Below, one piece after another: positions 37,691 through 48,821 of a stretch of DNA of 64,000 nucleotides. The stretch lies in NCBI RefSeq assembly GCF_963678635.1, contig NC_087062.1, positions 39,757,330-39,821,329 of the forward strand, given 5' to 3'. The stretch's first letter is position 1. Each line of letters begins with the position of its first letter. The translations under genes and the position numbers were made by a program. The notes beneath the pieces were generated by a model. It was not told the origin of the DNA, made no database searches, and worked only from the letters and a program-made list of their open reading frames with translations. This DNA is from Symsagittifera roscoffensis. Its lineage: Eukaryota > Xenacoelomorpha > Acoela > Convolutidae.

Positions 37691-39340
37691 TTAATTTTTC
37701 TGAATTCGCAAGAATTGTGTTGACATATCTGCTTCTTCCGAATCTTCAATGCATTCGTCTTCATACTCAAATTTGTTACTTGAAAAGTTTTTACCACGTT
37801 CGTTCAGCTGATCAAAGATCTTTCTCATTCTTTCATTCACAGCTACTTCAATATCTTGAAATTTTGTTCTCATCTCCAAGTTACTTTTTTCAGCTAACGG
37901 GTTGTAGTTTGTGTTTCTTTTAATTCCTCTGTAGGAACACAAATCGATTCAAAATTGAAAATTGCTAGATTATTGAAGAGCTTGTTATCTTCAGAAACTG
38001 GAATACTGAATCCCTCTAGCTTTTCAAACAAGGTTTCGCGAAGCTCATAGACGTTCTTTGGGTAAATATGTTTCACTCGGTCCTTGCATCTCAGAAGATG
38101 TTTGTTGAAATTGTCGGATTTATTAAAAAAAGTGTCACAACTAGGACACCGGAAACACTTGAAAAAAGAATCAATATCATTTGTATGAACGATATGATTG
38201 TTAAATCTCAGTAGCCTAACTGTTTTATCGAATCTTCCGATACTTCGTCGAGCTAGTTCTCCTATATATTCTCCATCTTGGATATCGAAATCGTATATAA
38301 AAATGTTTCTTTGCACAATTTCCTCGACAGCAGGTAAGTCTTCTACAGAAACTCCACGAAAACTTTTAGGATCATAACCAGCTTTTGATATAAAATCTGT
38401 AAAGTATCTAGAAGTGTGAGAGTCGAGATCATTATGTCCGTTCATGTACATGGCCAATGCGCGAAACAAATGATCTTTGTAAGGTTCCTTGTCTTTGTTA
38501 GATAAAAGACAGTTCACTTGCGTATGTCGTAATAAAGGTTCGGGTAAGACAGAGTCCGGACATCCCATGGGGATGTTTTTCAGCAAAGCAGCAAAAATTG
38601 TGATGTTAGTATTTAACTTGAGTCTCCATTTTGTGTTTTGACGTTCTTGGGTACATTGCTCCGCAATATCAAATTTTTCTACTTTTCCTTGGATTGTTAT
38701 CAAATCCGCTTTCGTACAAAGTAAGTGGGATTTTTCAAACAGAGTATTGTTTTCATGGGCGTAGAAATATCGATATTCACCAGTCTCAATGTTTCGAAGA
38801 ACAAAACCCAGAGCAATGTTGATTTTAGCTGCAGAATCAAGCTTATTGAAGACTTCCTCTAGTTTCTCGTTAATTATTTTAGTATCTAACTTGGACATTT
38901 GAAAGTTAAATACCTTATGTCTCCCATTTTCCATCTCCGTATCCACCAAAAAATGTTGACAAGCACTAAATTCCTCCTTTAGTTTTTCACCATCTTCCCC
39001 TTCTTCCTCCACAATCTTATTCAAGTCCGCTACAGTGTCACTGGGTTTCCGTTCATTTGCTCCATGTTCTTTTCTCCGATGTTGTTGGAGAGAGTAGTAA
39101 CTTGGGAACTCTTGTTCACAAGAAGAACAAACTGTCGACTGCTTTGAACTTGGTTGAGCATGCTTCTTCGCAACATGATAACCCATCTCCTCTTGGCTCT
39201 TTGTATAAAAATGACAGTTTGGACACTTATGTTCCTTTTTGTTTTTCACATCGTTTTCGATGACTCGCATTATCAGCTTTCCTGTATTCCTGACCACATT
39301 CCTCACATTTGACTTTCTCGTTTCGGTTAAGGGCAGGCAT
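37691..39340 (-). pseudogene. Polymerase gene of element B, second N-terminal copy
   Basis: A repeat of the zinc-finger and exonuclease N-part, starting at ATG 39340 and lying next to the promoter. Frame 39306-37894 is open for 470 codons, longer than the equivalent in any other copy, because a 10-base deletion at the CLF site offsets the shared 4-base insertion. It still has a frameshift in the first finger and another near 37900. It is a tandem duplicate of about 34.9-36.95 kb. It contains no polymerase catalytic domain. Confidence 0.8.
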
Positions 39341-39540
39341 TATCTAAAAATAATTGGGACGTTAGAAATGTTCCAAAATTAAAAACTTAAAGTACCAAAT
39401 GAATGAAAATACTTACTTTTCGTGAAGTAACGAAATGTAAAATTTGAAGTAAAATTCAATTGAGTGTTTCTGATTGGCAAACAAAATGAATGATTTAACC
39501 CAATAAGATAAGTGTATTTATACTATCAATGATGCCTACG

Positions 39541-39700
39541 CAATTATCCTTTCATGGTAATGACGTCATTCTTTGAATAGAAGTGACGTCACCGCCTACG
39601 CAATTTTCATTTTATGGTAACGACGTCATTCTATATTTAGAAGTGACGTATCACCCACGCAATTTTCCTTTTATGGTAAGGACGTCATCACCACGTTATT
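39541..39700 (-). promoter_or_regulatory. Eroded CRE/CArG array of element B
   Basis: Mirror of 6884-7145 with fewer units. Two perfect TGACGTCA (39561-39568, 39584-39591), one perfect CArG CCTTTTATGG (39667-39676) and several one-base variants. A TATA-like TTTATA follows toward the gene at about 39516-39521. The smaller unit number shows that the array length varies between element copies. Confidence 0.6.
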
Positions 39701-39818
39701 CCTTGGAAAATTCTAGAATTTTCGGAAAATTCTAGAATTTTTCAGAAAAATTCTCAACCAATCAGAACTAATCTGTTTCTACACATAATTTTAGATCAAA
39801 AATTTTCATTTTTGAAGA

Positions 39819-40401
39819 ATGTCAATTAAAAAGCATTTGAACTTCCTCGAATTACTCTACAAGAAAAAAGAAAATATTCCGTGTGATTTCCTTATTGATG
39901 AAATAGATGTAGATTCTTACTTTTTTCACAATTTTTTGGACGTTTATATTGTCCAAAATAGAGTTATTTGACTAAGTAAAGGTCTCTTTAGGGAAACTTA
40001 CTCAATCAAAGAATTTATTTTTGATCCACATATGGCGTATCAAAGCTCTAAACTTACTGCTGAGTTACACTTGACTAGAAAAAAATTTTTATTTAGAAAA
40101 TTTGAAGTTAATAAAAAAGTCGTACGATAATATTTCAAAGACTCTTTTTATTCCATATCCAACTCCCAAATTTGTCAGAACTCCCCAGCAAAATTCTTTG
40201 TTCCTCCATTTTTTTAAGGACTTTCAAAGTTCAAAATCTTGCATGATCTGGTTTGGTATCAGATTTCCAGAGATTTGCTTTGAAAAATTCATCAACTTTG
40301 AGTTATCGTCTCAAATCTAAATCAAAATCAAAGAACTTGAATATCTGCTGAAAAATCAGCAATTTGTCATCGATTATATGCAAAAAATTCAGTTAACTTG
40401 A
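39819..40401 (+). pseudogene. Hypothetical element gene, broken (mirror of 6179-6760)
   Basis: Starts at ATG 39819 and ends at the TGA overlapping the next ATG (40401). The reading is in frame where element A has its first indel but acquires a TGA near 39968 and an indel near 40085-40100. Element A and B copies thus carry different damage, implying that a common ancestor was intact. No family recognised. Confidence 0.5.
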
Positions 40402-40553
40402 TGAGAAGACTTGCAGAGATGCTACTTTTATTATTTTTTCTTCTTTTGATACTTATATCGGCAATATTTCTTATTTTTACAGCAATCAACTTTTGGTCAT
40501 TTATTTTTGCATTTGCTTTTTTTTGTATATTTTTACTTACTTGGAAGACTTAA
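40401..40553 (+). CDS. Small two-helix membrane protein, element B copy
   Basis: 50 codons, open from ATG 40401 to TAA 40551-40553. It has the same basic start, long hydrophobic first helix, Asn/Phe/Trp turn and second helix as 6021-6179; the tail differs through a small indel. The one-base overlap of its ATG with the preceding stop is retained. Survival of this ORF beside broken neighbours suggests either chance, given its short length, or late decay. Confidence 0.6.
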   Translation: MRRLAEMLLLLFFLLLILISAIFLIFTAINFWSFIFAFAFFCIFLLTWKT

Positions 40554-40559
40554 GTCCTT

Positions 40560-40760
40560 AAAAATTTCTCTGATTGGATACGACATTTAGAACAAAAATG
40601 AACATTTTTGTGATTGGAAACGACAATGTGTAAAATGGAGCTTTGTTTTCAATTGGACACGAGTTTTCTATAAGAATTCCATAAAAGGAAACTAAAATCT
40701 GATTGGACACGACTACAATCCAAATAAGGAAAATCCATTCTGATTGGTTAAACCCACACA
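40560..40760 (+). promoter_or_regulatory. CCAAT-box array, element B copy
   Basis: Five ATTGG pentamers (40573, 40613, 40652, 40702, 40743) and a CArG box CCATAAAAGG (40679-40688), in mirror order to 5834-6008. Position and spacing are kept although the downstream gene is broken. Confidence 0.55.
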
Positions 40761-40937
40761 TTCCAGTTGAAGGTACCCCTCTCTCTTAACTAAAAATCAT
40801 TTTATTTTCAACTTAACTACCGTCAACTACCTCCTCTCTCAGCTCTAAATACAATAATTTCAACTTAACTACCGGCAACTTTCTCCCTCTCAACTGTAAA
40901 TCTTGTTTTTACTCATTTACTCAACTTATTGCTCAAA

Positions 40938-41443
40938 ATGATCTTCTCAGTACAAAACAACAACCTTATGTTCTCGGTGGAATTTTTGGCTGATTTAGTA
41001 CAAATCCAAGTGCGAGAAACAGTTTGTGGAGTTTTTCTGGCACAAATGGACATCCCAATTCAAGTCTGGCATATGGTGGAGGTGATGCGCAGGGATTTCA
41101 ACGAACATCATATAACGCAAGTACCTTCTACAGAGAATCAACTTGGAGAAATGCAAATGATGGAGGAATGAACATCCCCGAGCATGTGGGAATGAACTAC
41201 CCCAAAATTCCTGACTCTAGATATGTGGCCCAGCCATTCGACGATTTCCTCTTTCCTTGGGAAGAGGGATCTGTGGACAACCCAATTACCATCAAAGAGG
41301 ATGAGGGGTTCTCTGAGCCAAGAACTCCAGTCAGCGAACCACCAAGACAACCACCAGTGATGGAGGCAAGACCAGCTTTGCGCTCCATTGAGAACTTGCA
41401 AAATTTTGAGAACTCAGCTGCTCGACAGTTCTTTGATTTGTAA
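40938..41443 (+). pseudogene. Hypothetical acidic protein, element B copy, frameshifted
   Basis: Homologue of 5140-5643. The first frame runs 40938-41171 and the second (carrying the acidic/Pro tail) 41024-41443. An insertion near 41165-41180 shifts the frame after the QMMEE motif. Both halves are otherwise very similar to element A. Confidence 0.65.
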
Positions 41444-41734
41444 ATAAATTGGTTAATGTCTTGTGTTTTGTAATTTAATTTCTTTGCATCTAATATATAT
41501 ATTTTTTAAAGAGATAGGAACAAAGCGATCATAGAAAAGTTTATTAAGAAATTTCAATGGTAAAACTTTGTTAAAAATGAAACTAATTATGCATCTGGTA
41601 AATACTCTTATAGAATTTTGTTAGAAAGATGGCAAAAAATTAAACCAATTTTTGCAAGCATGTTAAAAACTTTACATTAATTTTTGCACTATGCAAAAAT
41701 GTTCATAATTTTTTTTGCACACTTGTTGAAAATA

Positions 41735-42830
41735 TCAAAGAAAATCTCGCAAATTAAGAAAATTTTCATTAAAAATTTTCGCATTTTAAGGAAAACTGAA
41801 AGAGGATTTTCTTGCACAGTTAATAATTAAAGAAAATGAAAATCTTTGTTTTAATTTTGATCATAAAAAAATCTCCTTTTTGCATGTATATTGATCAAAA
41901 ATACTGGAAACAATGTATTAAGATAGGGAATAGCACTCAAAGTCAGCAATTATGAAAATATTTTGGCATGATTTTAACAAGTTTTTTACATTAAAATTTT
42001 GCAATTTTCGCATTTGCATAAAAAAAAGAAGTTTGGTTTTTGCATATTTTTTTTTAAGAAATCATGAAAAAAGTGGCATCGTGCGAAAAATTTTCTTGAA
42101 AAATTTTGCATATTTAAAAAAAAACATTACAAATTTTATAATATGCAAAAATTTTCATAATATTTTTGCATACTTGTTAAAAAAATCAAAGAAAATCTCG
42201 CAAATTAAGAAAAACTTCATTAAATATTTTCGCATTTTAAAGAAAACTGAAAGAGGATTTTCTTGCACTGATAATAATTAAACTAAATGAAAATCTTTGT
42301 TTTAATTTTGATCATAAAAAAATCTATGTTTTGCATGAAGATTGATCAAAAATATCGTAAAAACAATGTATTAAGATAGGGAATAGCACTCAAAGTCAGC
42401 AATTATGAAAATATTTTAGCATTAATTTAACAAGTTTTTTACACTAACATTTTGCAATTTTCGCATTTGCATAAGAAAAAAGAAGTTTGGTTTTTGCATA
42501 TTTTCTTTTGAAAAATCATGTAAAAAATTGCATCGTGCGAAAAATTTTCTTGAAAAATTTTGCATATTTTAAAAAAAAAAACATTACAAACTTTGCAAAA
42601 TGCAAAAATATTTATAATGTTTTTGCATACTTGTTAAATTAAATCAAAGAAAATCTCGCAAATTAAGAAAAACTTCATTAAATATTTTCGCATTTTAAAG
42701 AAAACTGTAACAAGATTTTCTTGCAATGTTGAAAATTAATGTTTAAGAGTTTCTTTCTTTTAAGTTTGATCAGAAAAAATCTATTTTTGCACGTATCTAA
42801 ATCAAAAACATCAGAAAAACAGTGTATTAA
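41735..42830. repeat. About three tandem copies of a ~455-bp AT-rich unit
   Basis: The unit start (AAAGAAAATCTCGCAAATTAAG) recurs at about 41736, 42188 and 42644. Each unit ends with ATGTATTAAGATA (41913-41925, 42364-42376, variant at 42822-42834) and then GGGAATAGCACTC. Element A has a single inverted copy at about 4640-4870. The ATGTATTAAGATA core is also found three times in each terminal repeat. No coding potential is supported. Confidence 0.8.
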
Positions 42831-42839
42831 GATACGGAA

Positions 42840-43080
42840 AAGCACTCGAACTCATCAATACCGATGATTTCTAAACAATAACAAAAAAGAAGTTAGGTTT
42901 TGCAATTGTACATATTTTTGAAAATATGAAAAAGTTGCGTTCTGCAACAAACTTTCTATAAAATACGCATATTTGATATAAAATGATTGATTTTTTTGCA
43001 TCTTGTAAAAACGTAACAAACATTTATTCGTTGAAAAGCAGTTGAAATGAAATTTAATTAACCTTTTTATGAAGAAATAA
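42840..43080. other. AT-rich spacer
   Basis: No gene seen. Contains TGCAAAA-type motifs like those at 4310-4560 of element A. Confidence 0.35.
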
Positions 43081-43575
43081 TCAAAAATTAATAGAAAAAT
43101 TGACACGCTCACTATTTACAGAACCATAACCATAACCATCAATAAAACAATCAATTAGTTTGAACAAATCAGATTCATATTTTGAGTTTTAAACTTTTCG
43201 AATTCTGTCTAAAAATGCTGAGCCTAAAGTTTGCGTAGATGCAAGTTTTTGATTAGAACTTAGATAATGTTTTTTGAACTTTTTGCGAACAAGTCGTTTC
43301 CTTGATAAGCTTGGTGTTTTTTCTGCTCCTTTCCATCGTAAATTATGCTGAACTCCACAACTAAGCCGATTGAAGACTTCCCCACTTGATGTGACAATAC
43401 TCGGAAAGAATCTGTGCTTGTACAAAGTGTAAAGACAATCAATTTCTTGATATATGTATTGATATTTGTCTAATCTCTGAAGAATTTGGCTAAGGGATGT
43501 TCCAATTAAAATTATATGAAATTTGCAATTTCCCAAGGAACAGAAAAAATCGTGAGTAGAGACGCAATAATCATA
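43081..43575 (-). pseudogene. Hypothetical gene, element B copy of 3677-4259
   Basis: The main frame 43536-43189 covers the region that is frameshifted in element A, with a basic segment (SRKRLVRKKFKKHY) and TLGSAFLDRIRKV. Upstream residues are in another frame to about 43575 and downstream ones continue to 43081 past an in-frame stop near 43186. The N-terminus and the promoter are missing: at about 43575 it joins directly to the divergent PC4-like gene. No family recognised. Confidence 0.6.
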
Positions 43576-44138
43576 AGTTACAAATCAAAAAAGAATTGGG
43601 AGATTTGTTTGGTTCCAAAAATCCTACAAGGGCAAAATATGCTTGGAACCGTGCTTTCAACTATTAAGAATAAATGATTTGGGACAATTTGAAAAGTCTC
43701 AACAAGTCTATCTTAGTGAGAAAAGAAGGCGAAGCAATATCCGCAATACGGAATACTGTTACTCACGATGCTGAAAATCTTGGACTCGTACCTATATATG
43801 TAGCCAAATCTGGCAGAGAATCAACTATGGATCAGGAGCTCGACATCTGTAATAGAGTATATGAAATAGCAACGTACAACATGAGGAGGGTATGTGTCAC
43901 AATCAAGAAGTACAACGTGAGCAAGCCATCCTACATTCAGATTCGACTCTTCACTGCAAAAGAGAATGAAGCAATGAAACAAATTGCCTATGTCAACTAT
44001 ACGTTGAACGAATTCAAAGAACTGTCCCAAATTTTGGGAGACTTTATGTTTGTTGACAATTGTAAGCCTCAGCAAGGCTTTGTGATATTTTGCATCTTGA
44101 TAATTGAAATATTATTGCTTCAAAACTATTTTTTCTAA
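43576..44138 (+). pseudogene. PC4-like gene, element B copy, truncated and frameshifted
   Basis: The homologue of 2902-3438. The N-terminal ~25 codons and promoter are deleted. A frameshift near 43720-43730 separates the first part from the C-terminal PC4-like part (VCVTIKKYNV, YIQIRLFTA, YVNYTLNEFKEL), which is in 43674-44138. The end runs about 25 residues past the element A stop into hydrophobic sequence. The well-kept C-terminal strands support a real domain. Confidence 0.6.
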
Positions 44139-44578
44139 CTAAAGTGTATATTTAGAGCTATAATATCTGAGGAAAAACCAGACTAAACATACAATTTAAT
44201 CGAAATTGACATTAAATACTAACCAATTATAAAATGATTTTCCTGTAGTTGTTTACGAAATCACAGATAAATTTTTTTAATTTCTGTTCTCATCAAAATT
44301 TAGGTAAATTTTCTCTCATTTTAACAAAATTACAAACAAGAATATAATTGAGAACATTATCATTATTTATCGTTTTTCTGAATTTCATTGGTTGTTTTCA
44401 ATTTTTTTCTGCCTTAATTTGAGGTTTTGATTAGCTACATGATTTTCCTTAAAAATAATTAGACTCTGAATAAGGAAAAAGTTATATTTACGGTGATTAT
44501 TATTTTAAAAAAATACTTTAAAAATGATAAAAACGATTCGAGTTTTTTAAGTTTCTTCATATATTTCAGTAGGAAAAA
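44139..44578. other. AT-rich intergenic
   Basis: No gene seen. A T-rich tract ending TTTCAG at about 44565-44570 just before the next ATG could be a splice acceptor. Confidence 0.3.
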
Positions 44579-45137
44579 TGTTTCCATCAAAAGCGTTTTC
44601 AATGTCTGAATTGAACATTTATCAGATTTTAAAATTGAACTACTACCAAAACACTACAAGAGTGGTGGACAGATGAAGTTGATGGAGATTGTATTAGTTT
44701 TAACTTGTATAGAAACACAGAAACTTCAATAGTTTTGTTAAAAAGATGGAGAGGAGAAAAAAGAAGAGTAATGTCAAATTTATCAACAATGTTTTTATTT
44801 AGAAGAGTTAACTCAGATTGAGTTGTCGATCAGTAAAAAACAAAACAATGGAAGAGCCTATGAAACAAAAATTGGACATAAGGAACATCAATTCGATTAC
44901 TGTTTGGAATTTGATACAAATACAAAATCCAGATTTGTCAGAATATCTTTTGATCGCTTATCCAAATTTAATAGATTTCAGGTGGATTATACTACAATAT
45001 ACCAAAAAGAAAACGATAAAAACGTATATTTTGGTAATTTCTTTTTTCGCTGGTTAGAAATAGCACAAATCGAAAAACTTTTGATCGAAATTTCAAAATT
45101 TGAGTTGAATATCGAAAAAAAAAACAATATAAACTAG
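44579..45137 (+). pseudogene. Hypothetical element B gene, broken in three frames
   Basis: Starts at ATG 44579. A first piece runs to about 44640, a second (about 44645-44819, rich in Trp, Arg and acidic residues) ends in TGA, and a third (44823-45137) encodes about 100 residues (IGHKEHQFDYCLEFDT, SRFVRISFDRLSKF, LEIAQIEKLLIEISKF). Frame overlaps suggest one gene of about 185 codons with two indels. No counterpart is visible in the part of element A inside this window, and the family is not recognised. Confidence 0.4.
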
Positions 45138-45379
45138 ACAAGAAATCTCATTTATCCCACTAGGGTATCAAACTTCAAATCTTGGTTATGTTGGAAAAAT
45201 TCGATAAAATTTATTGATTAAGAAGTTTCATAAACATAGTCTGGTTCTGATCTACAAAGTTTTTTAAAATCTGTGATTACTTCATTCTGATTGGTTATTA
45301 ACACAATTAATGTCTGTGAAAGTATCCTCAAAATCTACAAGTTTTAAAGAAATTGTTGAAAAACTCATGAGAAGAAGAG

Positions 45380-45620
45380 CTCAACTCGAATTGGTTGACA
45401 TTAAATTTCTTGAAAATTTTATGACTTTTGAAGCTCAATTCTGATAGGTTGACATTGAATTTGTTGAAAGTTACATGATTTTTGAAGCTCAATTCTAAAT
45501 TGGTGGACATTGAATTTGTTGAAAATTACATGACCATTGAAGCTCGATTCTGATTGGTTGATAGCAGAAAATATAAAAGTTTCCTTGTAATTAATGCTCG
45601 ATTCTGACTGGTTGATATTT
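45380..45620 (+). repeat. Tandem ~54-bp CCAAT/ATTGG repeats
   Basis: Five imperfect units starting GCTC(A/G)A(T/C)TC at about 45380, 45432, 45486, 45542 and 45596; four contain an intact or near-intact ATTGGT site. They lie upstream of the zinc-finger gene at 45830, like the CCAAT arrays at 5834-6008 and 40573-40747. A TATAAAAG is at about 45571-45578. Confidence 0.6.
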
Positions 45621-45829
45621 TTAAAAACTCCATGGTTAGATTGGATAATTTTTATTTCAGCTAGGCTCAATAGCATATCCATTCTGATTTTCTTTCTCGT
45701 TAAAAACAATTGGTTAATAAGTTTGCTGTTTTTATTTACTTTTATTCTTTTTTCGAGGCTATTCAACTCATCTTATCTAAAAATTTGGTACATTTTAAAT
45801 CTCGCATTTAATTTTTCATTACTATTGAG

Positions 45830-46250
45830 ATGCCATCACTCAATAGAAACGAAAGAGTTGCATGTTTTGAATGTGGCAGGGAATACACTCACAAAGATGC
45901 ATCAAGACATCGTAGAACATGTGGTGTTTTGAAGTGTTCTAACTGTAATTTTTATACTTATAGCAGCGAGGAACTCGCTAATCATTTCAAGAAGAAGCAT
46001 TTTCAGCATAATGTTAAATTATGTGCTCAGCAGACTCCAAATACACTTCAGGAGAAGGTAAAATTTTTAAGATTTTTTTTTGAAAATATTCAAAATTACT
46101 ATGATTATTAGTTTTTACTGAATCTGAAAAATCTCACCAATTGTAACAAATCTAGTCAGTAATTATACAGTGTTTTCATTACATTACCTGAACTGTCATT
46201 TATGTTTTTATTCACAGGTTTTGATTGATGTTAAAGACAGCAAAAATTGA
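45830..46250 (+). CDS. Stand-alone zinc-finger gene, two exons
   Basis: Exon 1 is 45830-46057 (76 codons), the intron is 46058-46217 (GTAAAA to TTCACAG) and exon 2 is 46218-46250, ending TGA, giving about 86 residues. The N-terminus repeats the first fingers of the polymerase gene product in divergent form (SLNRNERVACFECGREY, then CSNCNFYTYSSEELANH). The first finger is complete here, unlike element B's polymerase copies. It lacks any polymerase part. It may be a DNA-binding accessory or repressor of the element, or simply a surviving fragment; a diverged polymerase N-region trace follows at about 46260-46320. Confidence 0.5.
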
Positions 46251-48587
46251 GTTCAAATCGTCGTGAAGCTTTCCATGGAACTCGATCCGAAAACTTTCAA
46301 TCAACAGTAAAAAATCCCTTGGTTGCAAGCTTGCGGAGACTTTGCTGTGATAAATTTGTAGTAGAGTGCATAACATTTGCTAATGAGTATTTAAGTATGC
46401 GCCTAAAAATTGTAAAACTTGGATACTTGGAAAACATCAACGAATTGAAAGGTTTTTTGTTGTTACTATTTTAACGTTTTCCTTGTTTAGTGCTTGTAAA
46501 AGTGTTCATTGAGAAAAAAATTTTTTAAGCAGATAATGTGGTTTGATTTATTAAGAATTATGTTTTCTATTGTTTTTTTGATGATTTTAGAAAAGAAATT
46601 GATAAATGACCCGGAAAAAATGTATATTTTGCTAAACTTTGAAAGTTTCAAGATAATGATATACATCATTCCAACTAAAAATTTAGTATAAAATAGAAAT
46701 TCAGATTTAAATCAGCATTAATTCAGCTTCGGATTATTGAACGTTTGTTGAAACGATACATTTTTTTCTATAAAATTCAATTTTCAAGTAAAAATTTGCC
46801 AAATTGGATTCATTTGGTAGATAGTAGATGAAGCAGAAACTGAGAAAATGCTAAAATGAGATAGAAACTCAATTTATTCCTTAGGAGTTTTGAGATAATT
46901 TTACTAAAATTTCGCTTAAAAAAAATATGTTGGGAAAAAATCCGACTTAAAAATTTTCAAAGTTTTATATTTATGCGTAATTCATTAGAAAAAATTGTTA
47001 TAATTTGATATATAAGGTACTTTATATGAAAGATCAAATGTTTTGAGGATAATTTTTGTGAAGCAAACCCAATTCGACATCTTTTGGAAGAAGATACATA
47101 AAGCATCAATCAAAACTTGCTTTCAAGATCTACATTTCCTTGCTATATACAATACACAAAACTACATACATACACAATACTACATAGAATATACAACACT
47201 GTGTACAATACATTACTACATTTTTACTACATTACTACATTTTTTTAAAATAAAAATCGGAAAATTACACAATTGTTCCAGTTTGCACCTTGATTTGCTT
47301 TGCTAAATCAATTTTTTGAGACTCGCTCTTTCAGAAGTTTTTATATTGTAGATGTTAGGAACTAGGTTCTCTTGCGTATTTCCGGACATTTTCAGATTAT
47401 AACTAGTAGAGCTGCTCCTAATTTGTTCTTAGATCGTAAAAATACACCTTTATTTTCTCATTTTGTACATATCTTTTTGAATGCTTTAACTAGCACCAAT
47501 TCTTTCTCACTTGGATATTTTTGAGAAAATTTCCGTCATAAATTAAGAAAAAAAAGCGAGTTAATAACTATTTTGCAAGAAAAGTGATAGTTATTGATCC
47601 CAAAATGTGTCTTTTTGCTTAAATAGTTACGATAGCAACTGAACAGGGGAACCTTGAGGAAGATATTAACATTTGTTATAGTAATAATTATACGGTATCA
47701 GTTCTAATTTCATCTCTGCCAGCAAATTGTTCGTTCAATTGATACTATTTTCCTCCTAAATTCTCCAGTTTTGACTAAATTTTCTAGTAAAGTGTGTTCA
47801 TTAGCGAAAACATGTATTAAACAGAAAGCAAGATTAACTTTAAAATACGGAAAAACTCTACGGAAAATCTTGAAAGTTATGTTGCAGAAGCAACAGAGAG
47901 ATAATCATCAGTTATGAAGGAGTTTTTGTTGAATTTGAGCCAAAATCGAATAAATTTTTAAGAACCATTTATCCCATTTTAAACAATTTTAGCAATAAAC
48001 TGTACATTTTTTCTCAATAATCTGAATTTTTAACATAAAAAATTTCTCACAAGTTGTAATTTTTGTACAAATTTGGGTAATTCAAGGAGAAAAAAATGAG
48101 TAGGAGTTGAATCATGGAGTTTGCTTTAGAAATTTCATAGAATATTGCCCTTAATGTTCATTTGAATTGAGATTCCTAAAAATAATCCTTGAACTGGACA
48201 AAAAAAACAGTTAAAAACCAAAATAAAAGGTTCGAAATGGAAAATTTCATGTAAATTTGATTAGTTTTCATTTTACCTTCTCGAAAATTACAACTAATTT
48301 CACTGTTTTCCGGAAGTTTCAATATTGATTCTGCTACTATGAATTTTCTTTTCAGTGTTTAGAGCATTGTATAACCAAATATTTAGCTCAAATTAAGGTA
48401 AACTTCATTGTATTTTAATATTTTGAGAAAAAATTGTGGAAAAAGTCATTTTTTATTCAAAATTTTGTATCAATGTCTCAACATAATGCCAATTAAAATA
48501 CAGTCTTAGCTTATTTTTAAAATCTAAACGTAAAAGTATGTTTAAAATTAGATCAAAAGCAACAATACATTAGCCAAAATTATGAGA
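46251..48587. other. AT-rich right part of element B, no supported gene
   Basis: Low-complexity AT-rich sequence. A 46247-46474 frame contains a short trace of the polymerase N-region and then unrecognised residues. An ACTACAT/ACAATAC-type repeat lies at 47150-47240. No other coding signal was seen; capsid or integrase genes expected of a complete Polinton are not recognisable. Confidence 0.4.
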
Positions 48588-48589
48588 TT

Positions 48590-48720
48590 TCTGCAATTTT
48601 TTCCAAATACGTGAAATTTTTACAATTTTTTCCAAATACTTGAAATTTTTACAATTTTTTCCAAATACTTCAAATTTTTGCAATTTTTTCCAAATACTTG
48701 AAATTTTTGCAGTTTTTTCT
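48590..48720. repeat. 29-bp tandem repeats
   Basis: At least four units of the type TTTTTTCCAAATACTTGAAA with the CCAAATA core at 48603, 48632, 48661 and 48690 (exact 29-base spacing). They lie about 100 bases inside the right terminal repeat. Confidence 0.75.
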
Positions 48721-48821
48721 CAAAAAATTTGAATTTTTTCGACATTTCAGTAGTTTTCAGCATTTTTTCAAGTAGATAGAAATAAAATTATCTAATAAAT
48801 TAGGTTAAATAATAGCTAATC

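Noticed and set aside
41735-42834. CRISPR-like array
   Set aside because: Long (~455 bp) diverged units without short identical repeats and unique spacers; eukaryotic element context.
47043-47306. Plus-strand ORF over an ACTACAT/ACAATAC stretch
   Set aside because: Simple-sequence translation with no motif.
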